Positions 22,179-32,271 of a stretch of 64,000 bases of DNA are shown here, piece after piece. The first letter of the stretch is position 1; every line of letters starts with the position of its first letter. This DNA comes from Balamuthia mandrillaris (taxonomy: Eukaryota > Discosea > Longamoebia > Balamuthiidae). Under the pieces are notes generated by a model. That model searched no databases. It was not told the origin of the DNA and saw nothing but the letters and a program-made list of their open reading frames with translations. A program made the translations under genes and the position numbers. The stretch spans positions 186,001 through 250,000 of the forward strand of contig JAVKOQ010000005.1 in the NCBI GenBank assembly GCA_031835245.1, given 5' to 3'.

Positions 22179-22922
22179 AACGTACGGATGGATGAGATGG
22201 AGTGATCTTGGTCCTTTGGACAAACAACAACGTTACAGGTTCCTCACCCCCCGATATCACGTATTCATCTCGTTATTTTTGAATTTTTGAACGTTTGAAC
22301 TCGACACAACCCCTCCTTCCCCGAAACCCCCACTCAACAACACTTCACGCAAACGATCCTCACTTGACGCACATCTTCTCTCTCCCTTTGTCCAGGCAGC
22401 ATCCTTGCTGTGGGGTGGTGCAACTCAGAGAGGGCGCTCGGTGCTGTTCCACCACAACACCAAAGGGGGGAGTGAGGCTCGATCTTCACGGGTGTGTGTG
22501 CTGGATGAACTGCATTCTTGCGCAAAAACGCAGAGCGATCTGCGAATGGGGTCGCTCTTTGGAAAGTGCAAAGGGCGAGATGCAGATTTCCGCTGCTCAA
22601 AAAACCTGAGGGGGACTTAGGTAACCTAAGCCCCCCTGACGCGCTTCCGTGATACCCTCCCCTTTACAGCCCTGCCAATCGTACGATAACCTCCATTATC
22701 GAAAAGAAAAGGAGTTCAACCACAACAAAGAAAGAAAAGCGAAGAAGGAAAGGATCAAACAGAAATAAAACCAAAAGGCGCAGGGGGCAGGGTTTGAAAG
22801 GTTTCGGGCTTGAGCCGACGTATAAAGACACCGCCGCTTGGGACCACTTTTTTTTTTCACTCTATTTTTCTTCTTCTTCTTCTTCATTCAACATCACACA
22901 AAAACAATCTCGGGAGAAGAGC
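22179..22922. other. Long intergenic region with strong inverted repeat
   Basis: 744 bp without a recognised gene. It contains the hairpin at 22610-22636 and ends in a pyrimidine-rich stretch and CTTCTT repeat before the ATG at 22923. It must include the promoter of the LOV-like/cyclase-like gene. Confidence 0.5.
22610..22636. other. Inverted repeat, 12-bp arms, 3-base loop
   Basis: Arms GGGGGACTTAGG and CCTAAGCCCCCC are separated by TAA; one A/C position is unpaired. The repeat lies 287 bp upstream of the LOV-like/cyclase-like start codon. It is too strong to be likely by chance locally, but no function can be given. Confidence 0.7.
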
Positions 22923-24458
22923 ATGTCCCTAGCACCACCATGGAAGACAGACAGCCAAAGAAAGGAAGAGTGGCAGAGGCTGCGCACTGAACTGCAACTG
23001 CCAGACCTGGCAGCTCAATACCTTCCCGTGTCCTCGTTCTTGCGTAAGCATCCCGCTTCGTGTTTGTTTGTGATGGAAGTGTCTTCTCTTTTTTTTACTC
23101 TGCACACACTCATATACATCAAAACAGTGGACAGCTGGCAAGCCGGCTGTGGGGTAGTGTGGGTCAACGACATGTTCACAAAACTGTCCCAGTACACCAG
23201 CATGGACCTGCGCGAGGGAGGCCTCTGCACTCTGTTGCGGCCACAGCAGCACAGCCAGAAGCGAGTGGAAGCAGAGAAGCAGCTCAGAAACGCGCTCTCC
23301 AAGGGGACCGCCTACGAGGCCGATGTGCTGTGCTACAAGAAGGACGGCACCCCCTTTTGGGGTCTGCTCTCCATAGCTCCCGTTCGCAACGAGCTCAAGC
23401 CCAACCGTTACCTCACTGGCGTGTTGGTGGATGTCTCTAAACGTAAGGCGAGGGAGCTGAAGATGATGGAACGGAAGCAGAGCTGCTGCCTTACTCTCCC
23501 TCACAGTGACGTGGGGCCTCGCATGGTCTCCTCTGCCCTCGTGCTTCACTTGTCCTTTGCCAAGGCCTTTGCCTTCCTGACGGACAGCGGCAACCTTACA
23601 GAACAAGCGGGACGTGGTTCCTCCTCGTTTTTCCTCCTACGAAAGATCTTTCAGTTGTTGGATTCCCAGTTGGGGTCGTTTCCATCCTTGCGGAAGGTGG
23701 AGCGTTCCTCTTCATCGGGAGATTACGTCGTGGTGGGAGCCTCCTTCCTGGAACACCAGCGAGCTCAAGCAATCACCCAGAAGTGCGTGCAATCCCGCCA
23801 TCGAGAGAGCACAAGAAGAAGCGGCACGCCACGATCACCCCAGGGCGGACTGAAGAACGGACGAAGGAGCAGTCTTTCCATCATCCAAGAGTCAGAAGAT
23901 GAGTATCATGCTCACAACAGGGTGCTTGAACCCGCTCCAGTGGACCTGATAGAGTCCTATCGTATGCAGAGGCGATACAGTCTGCCTCATCACTCTTCGC
24001 TAGGGATCATACAGGAACACTCCCCTCTGATGGCCACTAGCAACACAGCGCAGCTGAAGTCGTGCCGTTCAGCCGATGACCAACCCAACGAAGCTCAACC
24101 CACTCCAAGAGAAATACGCCAATCCCAAGCCAAGCTCCTTGCTGAAGCCTTCCAATTCATCCAATCCTTTCTTGCAGCTTCCTCTCTTCTCTTCAAAGAA
24201 CACGCCAAGCACGAACCAACAGAGTCCCTTACGGAAAATCTTCTTCCTTCCATGGGTAGCACCATTGGACCCATCGTAATAGGTTCCTTGGACATCACCC
24301 CTCCATTCACCTACGATGTCTGGGGAGACACCTGCGGGGAAGCTGCCGCCTTGGCCAAATCAACGCCTTCAGGCATGCTAACGCTCAGCCGGCTGGCTTT
24401 TGACCTTTGCGCTCTCTTACCTTCTCCTGCACCAACTCACCTGCTTATGAACTGTTAA
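22923..24458 (+). CDS. Divergent LOV/PAS domain fused to a degenerate class III nucleotidyl cyclase
   Basis: About 483 residues. Exon 1 is 22923-23043; an 84-bp intron precedes exon 2 (23128-24458). Residues 41-146 are a PAS fold of LOV type: GVVWVNDMF, LREGGLCTLLRPQ, YKKDGTPFWGLLSIAP and YLTGVLVDVSK. Cys74 aligns with the LOV photoactive cysteine, but flavin-contact Asn, Asn and Gln are Cys109, Gly119 and Leu140. KARELKMMERK is the usual trailing helix. Residues about 175-483 align in order with a class III cyclase: FLLRKIFQLLDSQLG, LRKVE...GDYVVVGAS, IGPIVIGS, then YDVWGDT (residue 436) and GMLTLSRLAF. The first metal-Asp strand and the VNxAxR Asn/Arg are not conserved (GDTCGEAAALAK), suggesting a pseudocyclase. 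The cyclase assignment is by motif order only. Confidence 0.65.
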   Translation: MSLAPPWKTDSQRKEEWQRLRTELQLPDLAAQYLPVSSFLRKHPASCLFVMEVSSLFFTLHTLIYIKTVDSWQAGCGVVWVNDMFTKLSQYTSMDLREGGLCTLLRPQQHSQKRVEAEKQLRNALSKGTAYEADVLCYKKDGTPFWGLLSIAPVRNELKPNRYLTGVLVDVSKRKARELKMMERKQSCCLTLPHSDVGPRMVSSALVLHLSFAKAFAFLTDSGNLTEQAGRGSSSFFLLRKIFQLLDSQLGSFPSLRKVERSSSSGDYVVVGASFLEHQRAQAITQKCVQSRHRESTRRSGTPRSPQGGLKNGRRSSLSIIQESEDEYHAHNRVLEPAPVDLIESYRMQRRYSLPHHSSLGIIQEHSPLMATSNTAQLKSCRSADDQPNEAQPTPREIRQSQAKLLAEAFQFIQSFLAASSLLFKEHAKHEPTESLTENLLPSMGSTIGPIVIGSLDITPPFTYDVWGDTCGEAAALAKSTPSGMLTLSRLAFDLCALLPSPAPTHLLMNC

Positions 24459-24523
24459 AAATGTACACTGTATTGCATGTAAACAACGAAACAATTGCTG
24501 TAAAACTATGAACAAAGTTTGTA
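24459..24523. terminator. Shared 65-bp convergent 3' flank of the LOV pair
   Basis: The two LOV-family genes run tail to tail and their stop codons are 65 bp apart, so their 3' ends and polyadenylation signals must overlap or abut. The interval is AT-rich (ATGTACACTGTATTGCATG at its left side). Confidence 0.6.
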
Positions 24524-26590
24524 TTAAGGAATGCCCATCTGTGCTTCCAGCTTTTGGCTCACATCGCGAACCAGGCTTGGCGTTGAGAGGTGCAGGCAAA
24601 GAGTGCCTCCGTGAACAAGATTAACTGCTTCTCCCAACAGAAAGTCATTGGTGAGGGCCTTTCTTGGCACCTGCTGCCGTTGCAAAGAATCCTGCGAAGC
24701 TTCACCACTCGACTTATTGTTGAGGCGGATATTTTCGGAACTTGAAGTCGGGGACATTTGCGTCGCGCTTAGTTTAAAAGCGTCTGTATGCGTGAGAGAG
24801 AGAGAGAGAAAAGGTTACACGACAGGTTCAGAGCTATGCACACGTGAAAAGTGGGTATGTACCTGATAAAGTTTCGCCAAATGGATCATACTCGACGCTG
24901 ATTTCCAACGGATAACCACGGAATCGTTTGTTTAGCTCGTTTCGCAGATTCTGTAGGGTAAGGTCTTCCTTCGATACAAGAAAGACAAATGGAGAGGAAA
25001 AGTCGAGCTTGACCTTCTCGCTGTTGGACTGTCGTTCCTTTCTAGGGGAGTTGCTGCGCGGAGAGAGAAGGCCTTTCTGTTCTTCAGGTCGCGTTTCAAA
25101 CTCGAAAGTAAAATAACACTTGATAGCAACACAGACGCAGTGGTTGCTGTTCTTCGACATCGTTTGTTCGCAGAATCGGCGAGCCTCCAACGCCCATTCA
25201 TTCATTAAGCTTCGGTCCAGCTTCGGCTCACCGTTGCTTGCGGTCAAGTTGTGTTTTGGAGATAGTGGCGGTGAGCTATCGGAAGAAGTAGAATCATCGC
25301 TCGAGGGAAATTGCAATGGACGATGAGCGTGAGGATCACCAGCATCGGCGCTATTGGTACGAGGCCTCTGCTCTTTTTTGGTATGTCCACGATTGTTGGT
25401 TAGCACGTTTGCTCGGGCTTGCAACCCCTGGTCAAAGATGCTGTCGTTGCTGCTCTTGGAGCGATTCATGGAGAAAGCCTCTTCAGACTCGTTGACGGTA
25501 CGCGGGTATGGTTTGCCTTGTACACGCGCTCTGCGAACAACGGGGCTGCTGCTGCTATCCTCCACGCTCCTCGTCCTGGTCAACGCGTAGCAACTGGAAT
25601 CCTCATCTGATGATGAGGAGTAGCCGGAGCTGCAGCTGCGGACTTTCCTTGTTGCGATTACGTAGTTCCCGCTGCTGTCATCCTTCTCGAGCATGCTCTC
25701 ATACTCGGAGACTGGAATCTTAGCTCTGGACCGTTCGATAGCGTGTTTGATTTGGGACTGCGGAAGAGCGCTCAACCGTTCGTTCATCTTCTCGATGAGG
25801 CCAGCAAGCCGCTCTCTGTCGGCCTCCGCAAAGTTGCCTACAAAGTCCTCCATTCCCAGCTTTACCAAGTCCGCTTTCTTCAAGCCGAGAAACGTCCTTC
25901 CGTCCACATCCTTCTGACAGAACTTCTCGCTATAGACACTGAACCCTGTTTTGTCCAACCACATGGCCACCTCTACTGGAGACCACTCCCGAATACACTT
26001 CAGCTGGTCTATATCGTAGAGCAAGCTCACGTTCTTCTGAATGGCAATGTAATGCGTTACAGCACCTCCTTTTTTGCCATGCTTGTGAACGGGAAGTAAA
26101 AGAAAGCTGTTCCAGAAGGGCAACCCGTCTTTTCTGTAGTTTAACAGTGTGATGGAGAGGTCTCGTCCTTTGGCTAATGCCTTTCGTATCCTACAACAGA
26201 TTAGTGAGATAAAAACAAGACACTTGTGTGAAACATCTTTGCTTGCCAACACTCCCAAAAATAAAGAACAAGAACGTACTTGCGAACGCTAGCTTTGCTT
26301 GTGTACTTTCCTTGCAGGAAGCGGCAGTTCCTCCCAATAATTTCCTCTCGCGGGTAGAGCGTCAGGAACTCAAAGGCATCATTGGCAAAGATAATGGGCT
26401 GGTCTTTGGCTTTGAAGTCGGTTACGACCATCGAGTCGCTCATCGACCGCAGGAAGGGGTACTCCGCCAGCACTCGGCGCTCTAGTTTGAGCGTCTGTTC
26501 CATAGACAAGAGGCAGGTGCGATACTCTCGCAGCTGCCTCTCTCTCAGTTTCTTCGCTTCGTGACTGAGCGTTGAAGTTGATGTTCCCAT
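24524..26590 (-). CDS. LOV blue-light receptor with SAM and PB1-like domains
   Basis: 632 residues from three exons: 26280-26590, 24863-26190 and 24524-24783. The ATG at 26590 gives MGTSTST, an N-myristoylation consensus. A helical lead-in is followed by LOV residues about 50-160: PIIFANDAFEFLTLYP, GRNCRFLQG (Cys89), LLNYRKDGLPFWNSFLLLPV (Asn121, Asn131) and YIAIQKNVS (Gln155). Every residue that contacts FMN in phototropin LOV domains is present, so flavin binding and a cysteinyl adduct are expected. A SAM domain follows (residues about 172-240: WSPVEVAMWLDKTGF, FLGLKKADLVKLGM, ERLAGLIEKM). Then come a long Ser-rich linker and a C-terminal PB1-like unit (VKLDFSSPFVFLV, LTLQNLRNELNKRF, EYDPFGETL) interrupted by an insert. 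The PB1 call is tentative. Confidence 0.85.
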
Positions 26591-27146
26591 GTTTGTTGTT
26601 TTTGCTTCCTTGTCGAAGCGAAGCAATGACTTGTGCTTGTGTGAGCTGAGAGGTGGGGTGTGACGTTGCGTGGGCCGAAGGGGAGTGGGTTCGAAGAGAA
26701 CAGCTCAAATCGGTGCGGACGGGTGACGCACAAGCAGAAGCAAAAACGGCGCCGCAAACTCGTCTCAGGTTTTATCAGTATAACTATAGAGTTTCTGTTC
26801 CTTCTGTCTTGTATTCTCTCCTTGTTTCTTTCAGAATAACGAAAACACGACGAAAATAGATTGATAAGCGTGCTATAAGTGCTTCGTAAGCACCCTTGCG
26901 TAACTCACACGCACAGAAGAGCGAAGCGTTATATAATCATTAAACATCTAATATGGTAATTATCTGCTATAAGGCAACAAAAAGAGGTTGTGAGGTAACC
27001 CGTTGTGATCAATGCTCCTGTTAGTTTTAAAACTAGCAGAAAGCGAGAAGAAAATCGAAGCACAAACCGTTTCTCATCTTTACAACGAAGGATCCTAGCT
27101 CCTAAAAATAATGAGGTTGAAAGATACAAGGAAAAAGCAACACTGG
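26591..27146. other. Intergenic region upstream of LOV-SAM gene
   Basis: 556 bp. The right part (about 26880-27146) is the 3' flank of the RCC1 gene and the left part the LOV-SAM promoter. No additional gene seen. Confidence 0.5.
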
Positions 27147-29024
27147 TTACTGTTGAGGAGGGTTGGTATCCAGCGATGTTGCACAAAAGAGGGAATGAGC
27201 CCAACCAGCCGCCACGCTCCGCACGCCTCTAAGGACGCTGATCAGCGTCGGCTCGTCTAGGTTTGACCTGTTGGAGTTGGCCAATTGGTAGTCGCTTCCA
27301 AGTCCCCACACTATTGCTTTACCCGCTGTTATTGCGATTTTGCATGAGTTCATGAGGAACCAAAGAGAAGAACGGAACGAGAAAGAGGAGGGGAAAGAAT
27401 AAAGAGAGTGAAAGAAAAAGAAGAGACAAACAAGCATTTGTTCAGGCCATATATACGTGCATTTTGTCAGCAAAAGGGTATGATAGGCTCCACAGGAGAT
27501 GAATGCAGCATCGTCAAACATAGGAGAAGGCACGGATAAAGGGGGTGCTACTTTTTTCTCTCTGTGACCATCACCCAGTTGGCTAAATTCGCCCTCTCCC
27601 CATGTCATAACTTTGCCTTTGTCTACCATGTTTAGCATTTCGTGGCATAAATGGAGTTAGAAGAGATCGAGTGACGAGAATAAACTGAAATGATGGCAAT
27701 AAATACCAGTCAGAAGCACGTTGTGAAACAGACCAGCCTCCACTTGTACGATTTTCTCATTTTGTTCTAAGCGAAGGCCTTCCACTCGTTTTGGTACCCC
27801 TTGCTTTCTAGTGATTGATAAATAGAATGAGGACGAGAAGAGAGTGGAAGATGAAGCGAAAGAATCTTTACTTGGGTTCAGTGTAACCAAGTTGGTATTG
27901 GCGATTATCACCCCAACTCCACAACTCGCGATCATCTATCATTTGGTAACAATGAGTATGCTTCTAAAACAACAACCAGAAACGCGAATGGCACACGTAC
28001 TGGTAACGGCAAGGGAGTGGGAAAGACCAGCAGCCACATGAGTCACCTCTTTGCCCTTGAAGAAGTCGTGCAAACGAGGTATGTGGATTGTAAGACTATC
28101 TCCAAATCCAAGTTGGTCATGCATACTCCCTCCCCACACATATAGACTACCTTCCTCTTTGTTGTGTTATTGTTTTGCCCCCATGTTAACAAAGAAACGA
28201 TAAGCAAAGAGGGAAGGGGAGAAGTTTACAACCAGAGACAGCCAGATTGTGGTCCGGACCACAAGCTACCGCTTTGATACGAACACCCTCTAGCTGGAGG
28301 GACTGCAGTGGCGTCGGCTCCAGCCTAGCGCTCATGAAGGGATGACCACTGTAAGGCCCATTACCACACCCATACAACGTGCCATCTTTGGTCTGAATGA
28401 TATCAGCACATAAGAAGAAAAGAGAGATGAGAAGAGAGAAGAGAGAAGAGAGAACAGAACGAGCAGAGAGGCAAGGAGACCAAACCAAAAACATGGCATG
28501 ATTGCGGCCAACACGAATGGAGGTAATGTCCAAGCCATCCAAAGCAGGAATGGAGGCGGGGCGCAGGCATACGGATTGCAGGTCGGGGCTGCCCTCCGCA
28601 AAGGAGAGGGGGCTCTCTGCAAAGGTGTCAGCGCCGAGGTGGAAGCCCCCTGCAGGCGCTGCTTTCTTTGGCTGCACGCCTCTAAACTTGGTGCTGCCCC
28701 AATAGTACACCCTTTTTTCAGTGGCTGCTCCCTCCACACATACACACAGGGGTCCCAAGTAAGCCAAAGCACTCCACTCACTGGTTCACGAGAGAGGGAG
28801 GCAACGAAAAATACCAGAGTAAGCAAAGGAGGTGAGTTCTCCACAAGCCACGAACTGTACGCCGTCTAGGCTGGTAGGGATCTGAGTGAGTGTAGGGCGA
28901 GGGCGCAGGTCTCCGACGCCAAGCTGCCCGTCCGAGTTCCCACCGCAAACAAAGAGCTGGGGTCGGTTGGCGCTCGGCGCTGCCTTTGTGGTGACTGCTG
29001 CAAAAGCAGCGTCTCCGAGCGTTC
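27147..29024 (-). CDS. RCC1-repeat beta-propeller protein
   Basis: Seven-bladed RCC1-like propeller, spread over about seven exons in transcript order: LFVCGGNSDGQLGVGD / VQFVACGELTSFAYS (28815-29024); KRVYYWGSTKFRGVQ / ITSIRVGRNHAMFLV (about 28495-28730); GTLYGCGNGPYSGH / VACGPDHNLAVSG (about 28230-28400); MWGGSMHDQLGFGD / HVAAGLSHSLAVT; ELWSWGDNRQYQLGY / VQVEAGLFHNVLLT; VMTWGEGEFSQLGDGH / ISCGAYHTLLLT; AIVWGLGSDYQLANS / VAAGWAHSLFCAT, ending NPPQQ at 27147. Each blade has the W-G-x-G...QLG and A-G-x-H-S pattern. Introns are purine-rich on the plus strand. The N-terminal exon (between about 29030 and 29250) is not resolved. It could be Ran-GEF or one of many RCC1-fold proteins; no regulatory domain is visible. 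Confidence 0.8.
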
Positions 29025-29612
29025 CTGTTCAACTTAGGGTTGACCATGACACTGACGGGTTTCGGTTTCGTTGCTGTTGCTGCAGCTACAGGGCCGGCAT
29101 GCCGCAGCCTCACAAGCCCTACCCTCTCTCTCATCATGCCGCCGCTGGCCTTCCTCACCTCCAGTGCTTTTGTGGGGTAGCTATCATGATCGTTGATCTC
29201 CCAGGAACAGCCAACCAAAAATCGAAACAGACGATTTAAGTGTCGACATTCCGGTCCCATACTTGGCATACCTTGCTTATTAATTAATTTTCATCCAAAA
29301 AGGTCTCCCTGCTGGCCGGTGTGTCAGTTGGTGTCCCCTCTTGAGCGGTTGCTGGTCGAAGGGGTTCCCCCGCCCCCCAAACCAAAAAAAAAGCAAAAAA
29401 AAAACCGAGTAGCGGAGAAGAGTTAACAACAACAACGGTAACAGTAACAGCGTAGTGGATACCTACCGGGGCTACTGCTGCTGCTACTGCTACTTCTTTT
29501 GTGTGCTGTGGAGAAAAAATATTTTTTTTCTGTGTACACCTTTGCTTCTTCCCCCTCATAAGAGCGGAAGCATAAACTTTGGACCGCAGTAACAAAAAAA
29601 ATAAGAAAGAAC
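29025..29612. promoter_or_regulatory. Divergent RCC1 / SWIM-RING upstream region
   Basis: Holds the unresolved RCC1 5' exon and both promoters. An A-tract near 29388-29403 is followed by GAGTAGCGGAG (about 29408), the A-tract/GTAGC arrangement seen elsewhere. (TGC)n-type sequence lies near 29465-29495. Confidence 0.45.
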
Positions 29613-32017
29613 ATGGACTACGACTCCCTCCGAAAGTCGGCAAGAGAAAAACTGGCGCAACAGCTGTGCGTCATGGAGCAGGTCGAGCAGCTGCGCGGCC
29701 AGGCCCAAGGGCCATCCTCAGCCGACCAACCCAACACCAGCTGGTGGAAGCCCCTCACGTTGGAGCCCCTGCGAGGGGATGGGCTGCCGCAGGGCGGCCA
29801 ACCGGAAGCCTACGTGCAGGAACTGCGGCAGCTGTGGAAGCAATTCAAGGCCAAGCACTCGGCCAACCTCTCCCATTTGGACAAGCAGGAGAAGCACCTG
29901 CTGTTCTTGGTGGAGCTGCAGAGATGGTTCGGGATAGCCAAGGAGAGGCTGAAACACACTGCGCTGAACTACCCTTCCACTTCCTATAGAACCTCAACAG
30001 CTGCTTCAAGTTCTTCTTCTTCATCTTCCGCAACATCCACAACCGCGAGTTCTTTTCAAGACGAATATAAAACGAAAGAAGAAGAAGAAGAAGAAGACAA
30101 AGAAGGCAAAGAAGGCAAAGAAAAAGAGAAAGAGAAAGAGGAAGAGGCTTCGGAAGTGAAAACAAAAAGTCGTCTCCGACGCAGAGACACGACGCCGCCC
30201 TCTTTCTACACTATGGCCTCTCCGAAAGCCACCGAAACTGCGCTTACCAAGCTCAAAAGATCAAACACTCGTTCTCGATCAGCCACTCGCCCGACGAAGC
30301 AAAAACGTGGCTTATCGTTGTCTTCTATTGTGGATGCCTCGCGTGGTTGGCTCTTCTGCTCACCTTTTTCTCCTCTCTTATCTTATTTATTTTATCTTTT
30401 TGTTCGCAGAATTGGAGGAGGAGGAAGAAGAGGAGGAAGAAAAGCATGAAGACGAGGAATGGACCAAAACGGAACGAACAAAAGGCGCTAAAGCCGCTTC
30501 CACTTCAGAGGGAAAAAACACCAAAACTCACTCCGAACCAAAAGTGAAAAAACAGAAGCTTGGCCCGATAGCTGTACAAAAGCCACGTCCCGAAAAGCGT
30601 CTGAGCCGCTACAGAAGCTCTCCCAGCAAAGTATGTTTACTTTTTCACGTTCTTCCATCTGAGGATATAAGCAATAGTGTGTGCTGAAAAATAAATATTA
30701 TAGGCACTGCTGGAAAGGATGGACCAAGCTCTTACAGAGAAAATGTACCTGATAGCACGTCCATCGTTGGAGGAAGAAGTCGCAGAAGCCTACTGCCGAC
30801 ACTATGAAGTGTTGGGACCAACGGGCTCCCTCTACTCCATTAAGATAACCAACCTTCCGTTCGTACTATTCTTCTTCCCGCATTCTACCAATCCTACTAA
30901 TCTTATCTGTACTCACAGAAGTTGCAATTGTCCTGATTCCGCCAAAGGACACCACTGTGCCCACATTCTTTTTGTCTTTCTTAAGGTATTGAAAGGTAAG
31001 TTATTGCTGCTCTCAACATTCCTGCTGATGTTCGCTAACGTACGTCGCTATTACCAACGACGCTTCCTTAGTGCCTCCGAAAGATCCAGTACTCTATCAA
31101 AGGGCGCTGCTCAACACAGAGGTATGAATACAGGAAACTGTTTTTTCATTCTCCACTAAACAAATCATAATGATAACTCCTTTTATCTTTGCGAACAGCT
31201 AAGCACCATTTTCGAGAGGGCTCCAACCTCTCCTGCCGCTGAATACCAGGCCAAAACCACGTCTGGGGTGGTTGCAGAGCAGACAGAGTGGTAAGTTTTT
31301 TCTTCGTGCACGTTTTGTTGGGTATTGACTTTTAAATCCTGTCAGTTTTCTATGCTACGACCCACACAACAACGGCGAGGAGACTGTAATGATGTGTCCA
31401 GAAGGATGCCAACGATTTGTACACAGAGAATGTCGTCGCCGATACGTACAGCTGACATCCGTGGTCAGTGCTTACAGGCATTTGTGATTTAGTATCTTCT
31501 TACCATTCCGTAACCAAAACAGAGACCACCCTCGTGTCCCGCGTGCGGCACACTCTGGCCTCCACTCCCAGAGGATAACACTTCACATGCTCTAGCCACC
31601 ACTACCTCTCATGCTGTGTCCTCCTCCGCCGTTGCTGCAGCAAGATCTCCCTCCGGTGCTGCATCTTCGGCAGCCACTTCCACCCGCGTTACTGGTTCGT
31701 GTTGGACTTTATAGTTGTTTCCAATTTTAACCAACTCGCTTGCCTATTTGTTCCTTTTGCTTCCTTTTTTTTTTTGTCTGTTGTCAACAGGAGGAGTAAC
31801 ATCAACAGGTGGAAACAAGTTGGACATGAGAGGGACAAAGTCAGTGGGAGAGGGAGGAGCCACCATCTCCGTTTGGCCAAATGCGTTCCGCGGCCAAACA
31901 CAGCAACAGCAACAGCAACAATCACAACAACTCCCGTCTCCTCCTACACCGCTTTCCCCACAACCGCAACAACCACAACCACAACTACAGCAACAACCAA
32001 ATGCCTCTTCACAATGA
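29613..32017 (+). CDS. SWIM zinc finger plus RING protein (ZSWIM2/MEX-like E3 ligase)
   Basis: Nine exons hold frame: 29613-30345, 30410-30630, 30704-30858, 30919-30995, 31072-31121, 31199-31290, 31346-31463, 31523-31694 and 31791-32017. After a helical N-terminus and acidic linker, TEKMYLIARP, YEVLGPTGSLYSIKI and PSCNCPDSAKGHHCAHILF form the SWIM zinc finger (CxC...HxxxxCxH-type). VLYQRALLNTE and LSTIFERAP match the segment between SWIM and RING in ZSWIM2/MEX ligases. The RING is CFLC, CPEGC, FVHREC and PSCPACGTLW; its first cysteine codon is created by the exon 6/7 splice. The C-terminus is Q/P-rich. It probably transfers ubiquitin; substrates are unknown. Confidence 0.88.
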
Positions 32018-32046
32018 ACCATCTTCTTTCCTTGCTCATTCTCTTC

Positions 32047-32049
32047 TTC

Positions 32050-32119
<70 letters not shown>

Positions 32120-32121
32120 CT

Positions 32122-32197
<76 letters not shown>
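32047..32197 (+). repeat. (TTTC)n tetranucleotide repeat
   Basis: About 150 bp of CTTT units with one small interruption near 32120, in the gap between two convergent genes (SWIM-RING stop at 32017, CD-MPR-like stop at 32272). The open frames across it are repeat artefacts. Confidence 0.95.
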
Positions 32198-32271
32198 GGC
32201 GCAACGATGGCTGATGAACAAAAACAAAGTGCAGAGAGAAAAAAAGCGCTTCATTTGTGTTTGTGGACAGT

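Noticed and set aside
23460-23530. Possible 64-bp intron (GTAAGG ... CCTCACAG) in the LOV-like/cyclase-like gene
   Set aside because: Removing it shifts the frame and meets a stop soon after, whereas reading through keeps the KARELKMMER helix and the cyclase-like motifs.
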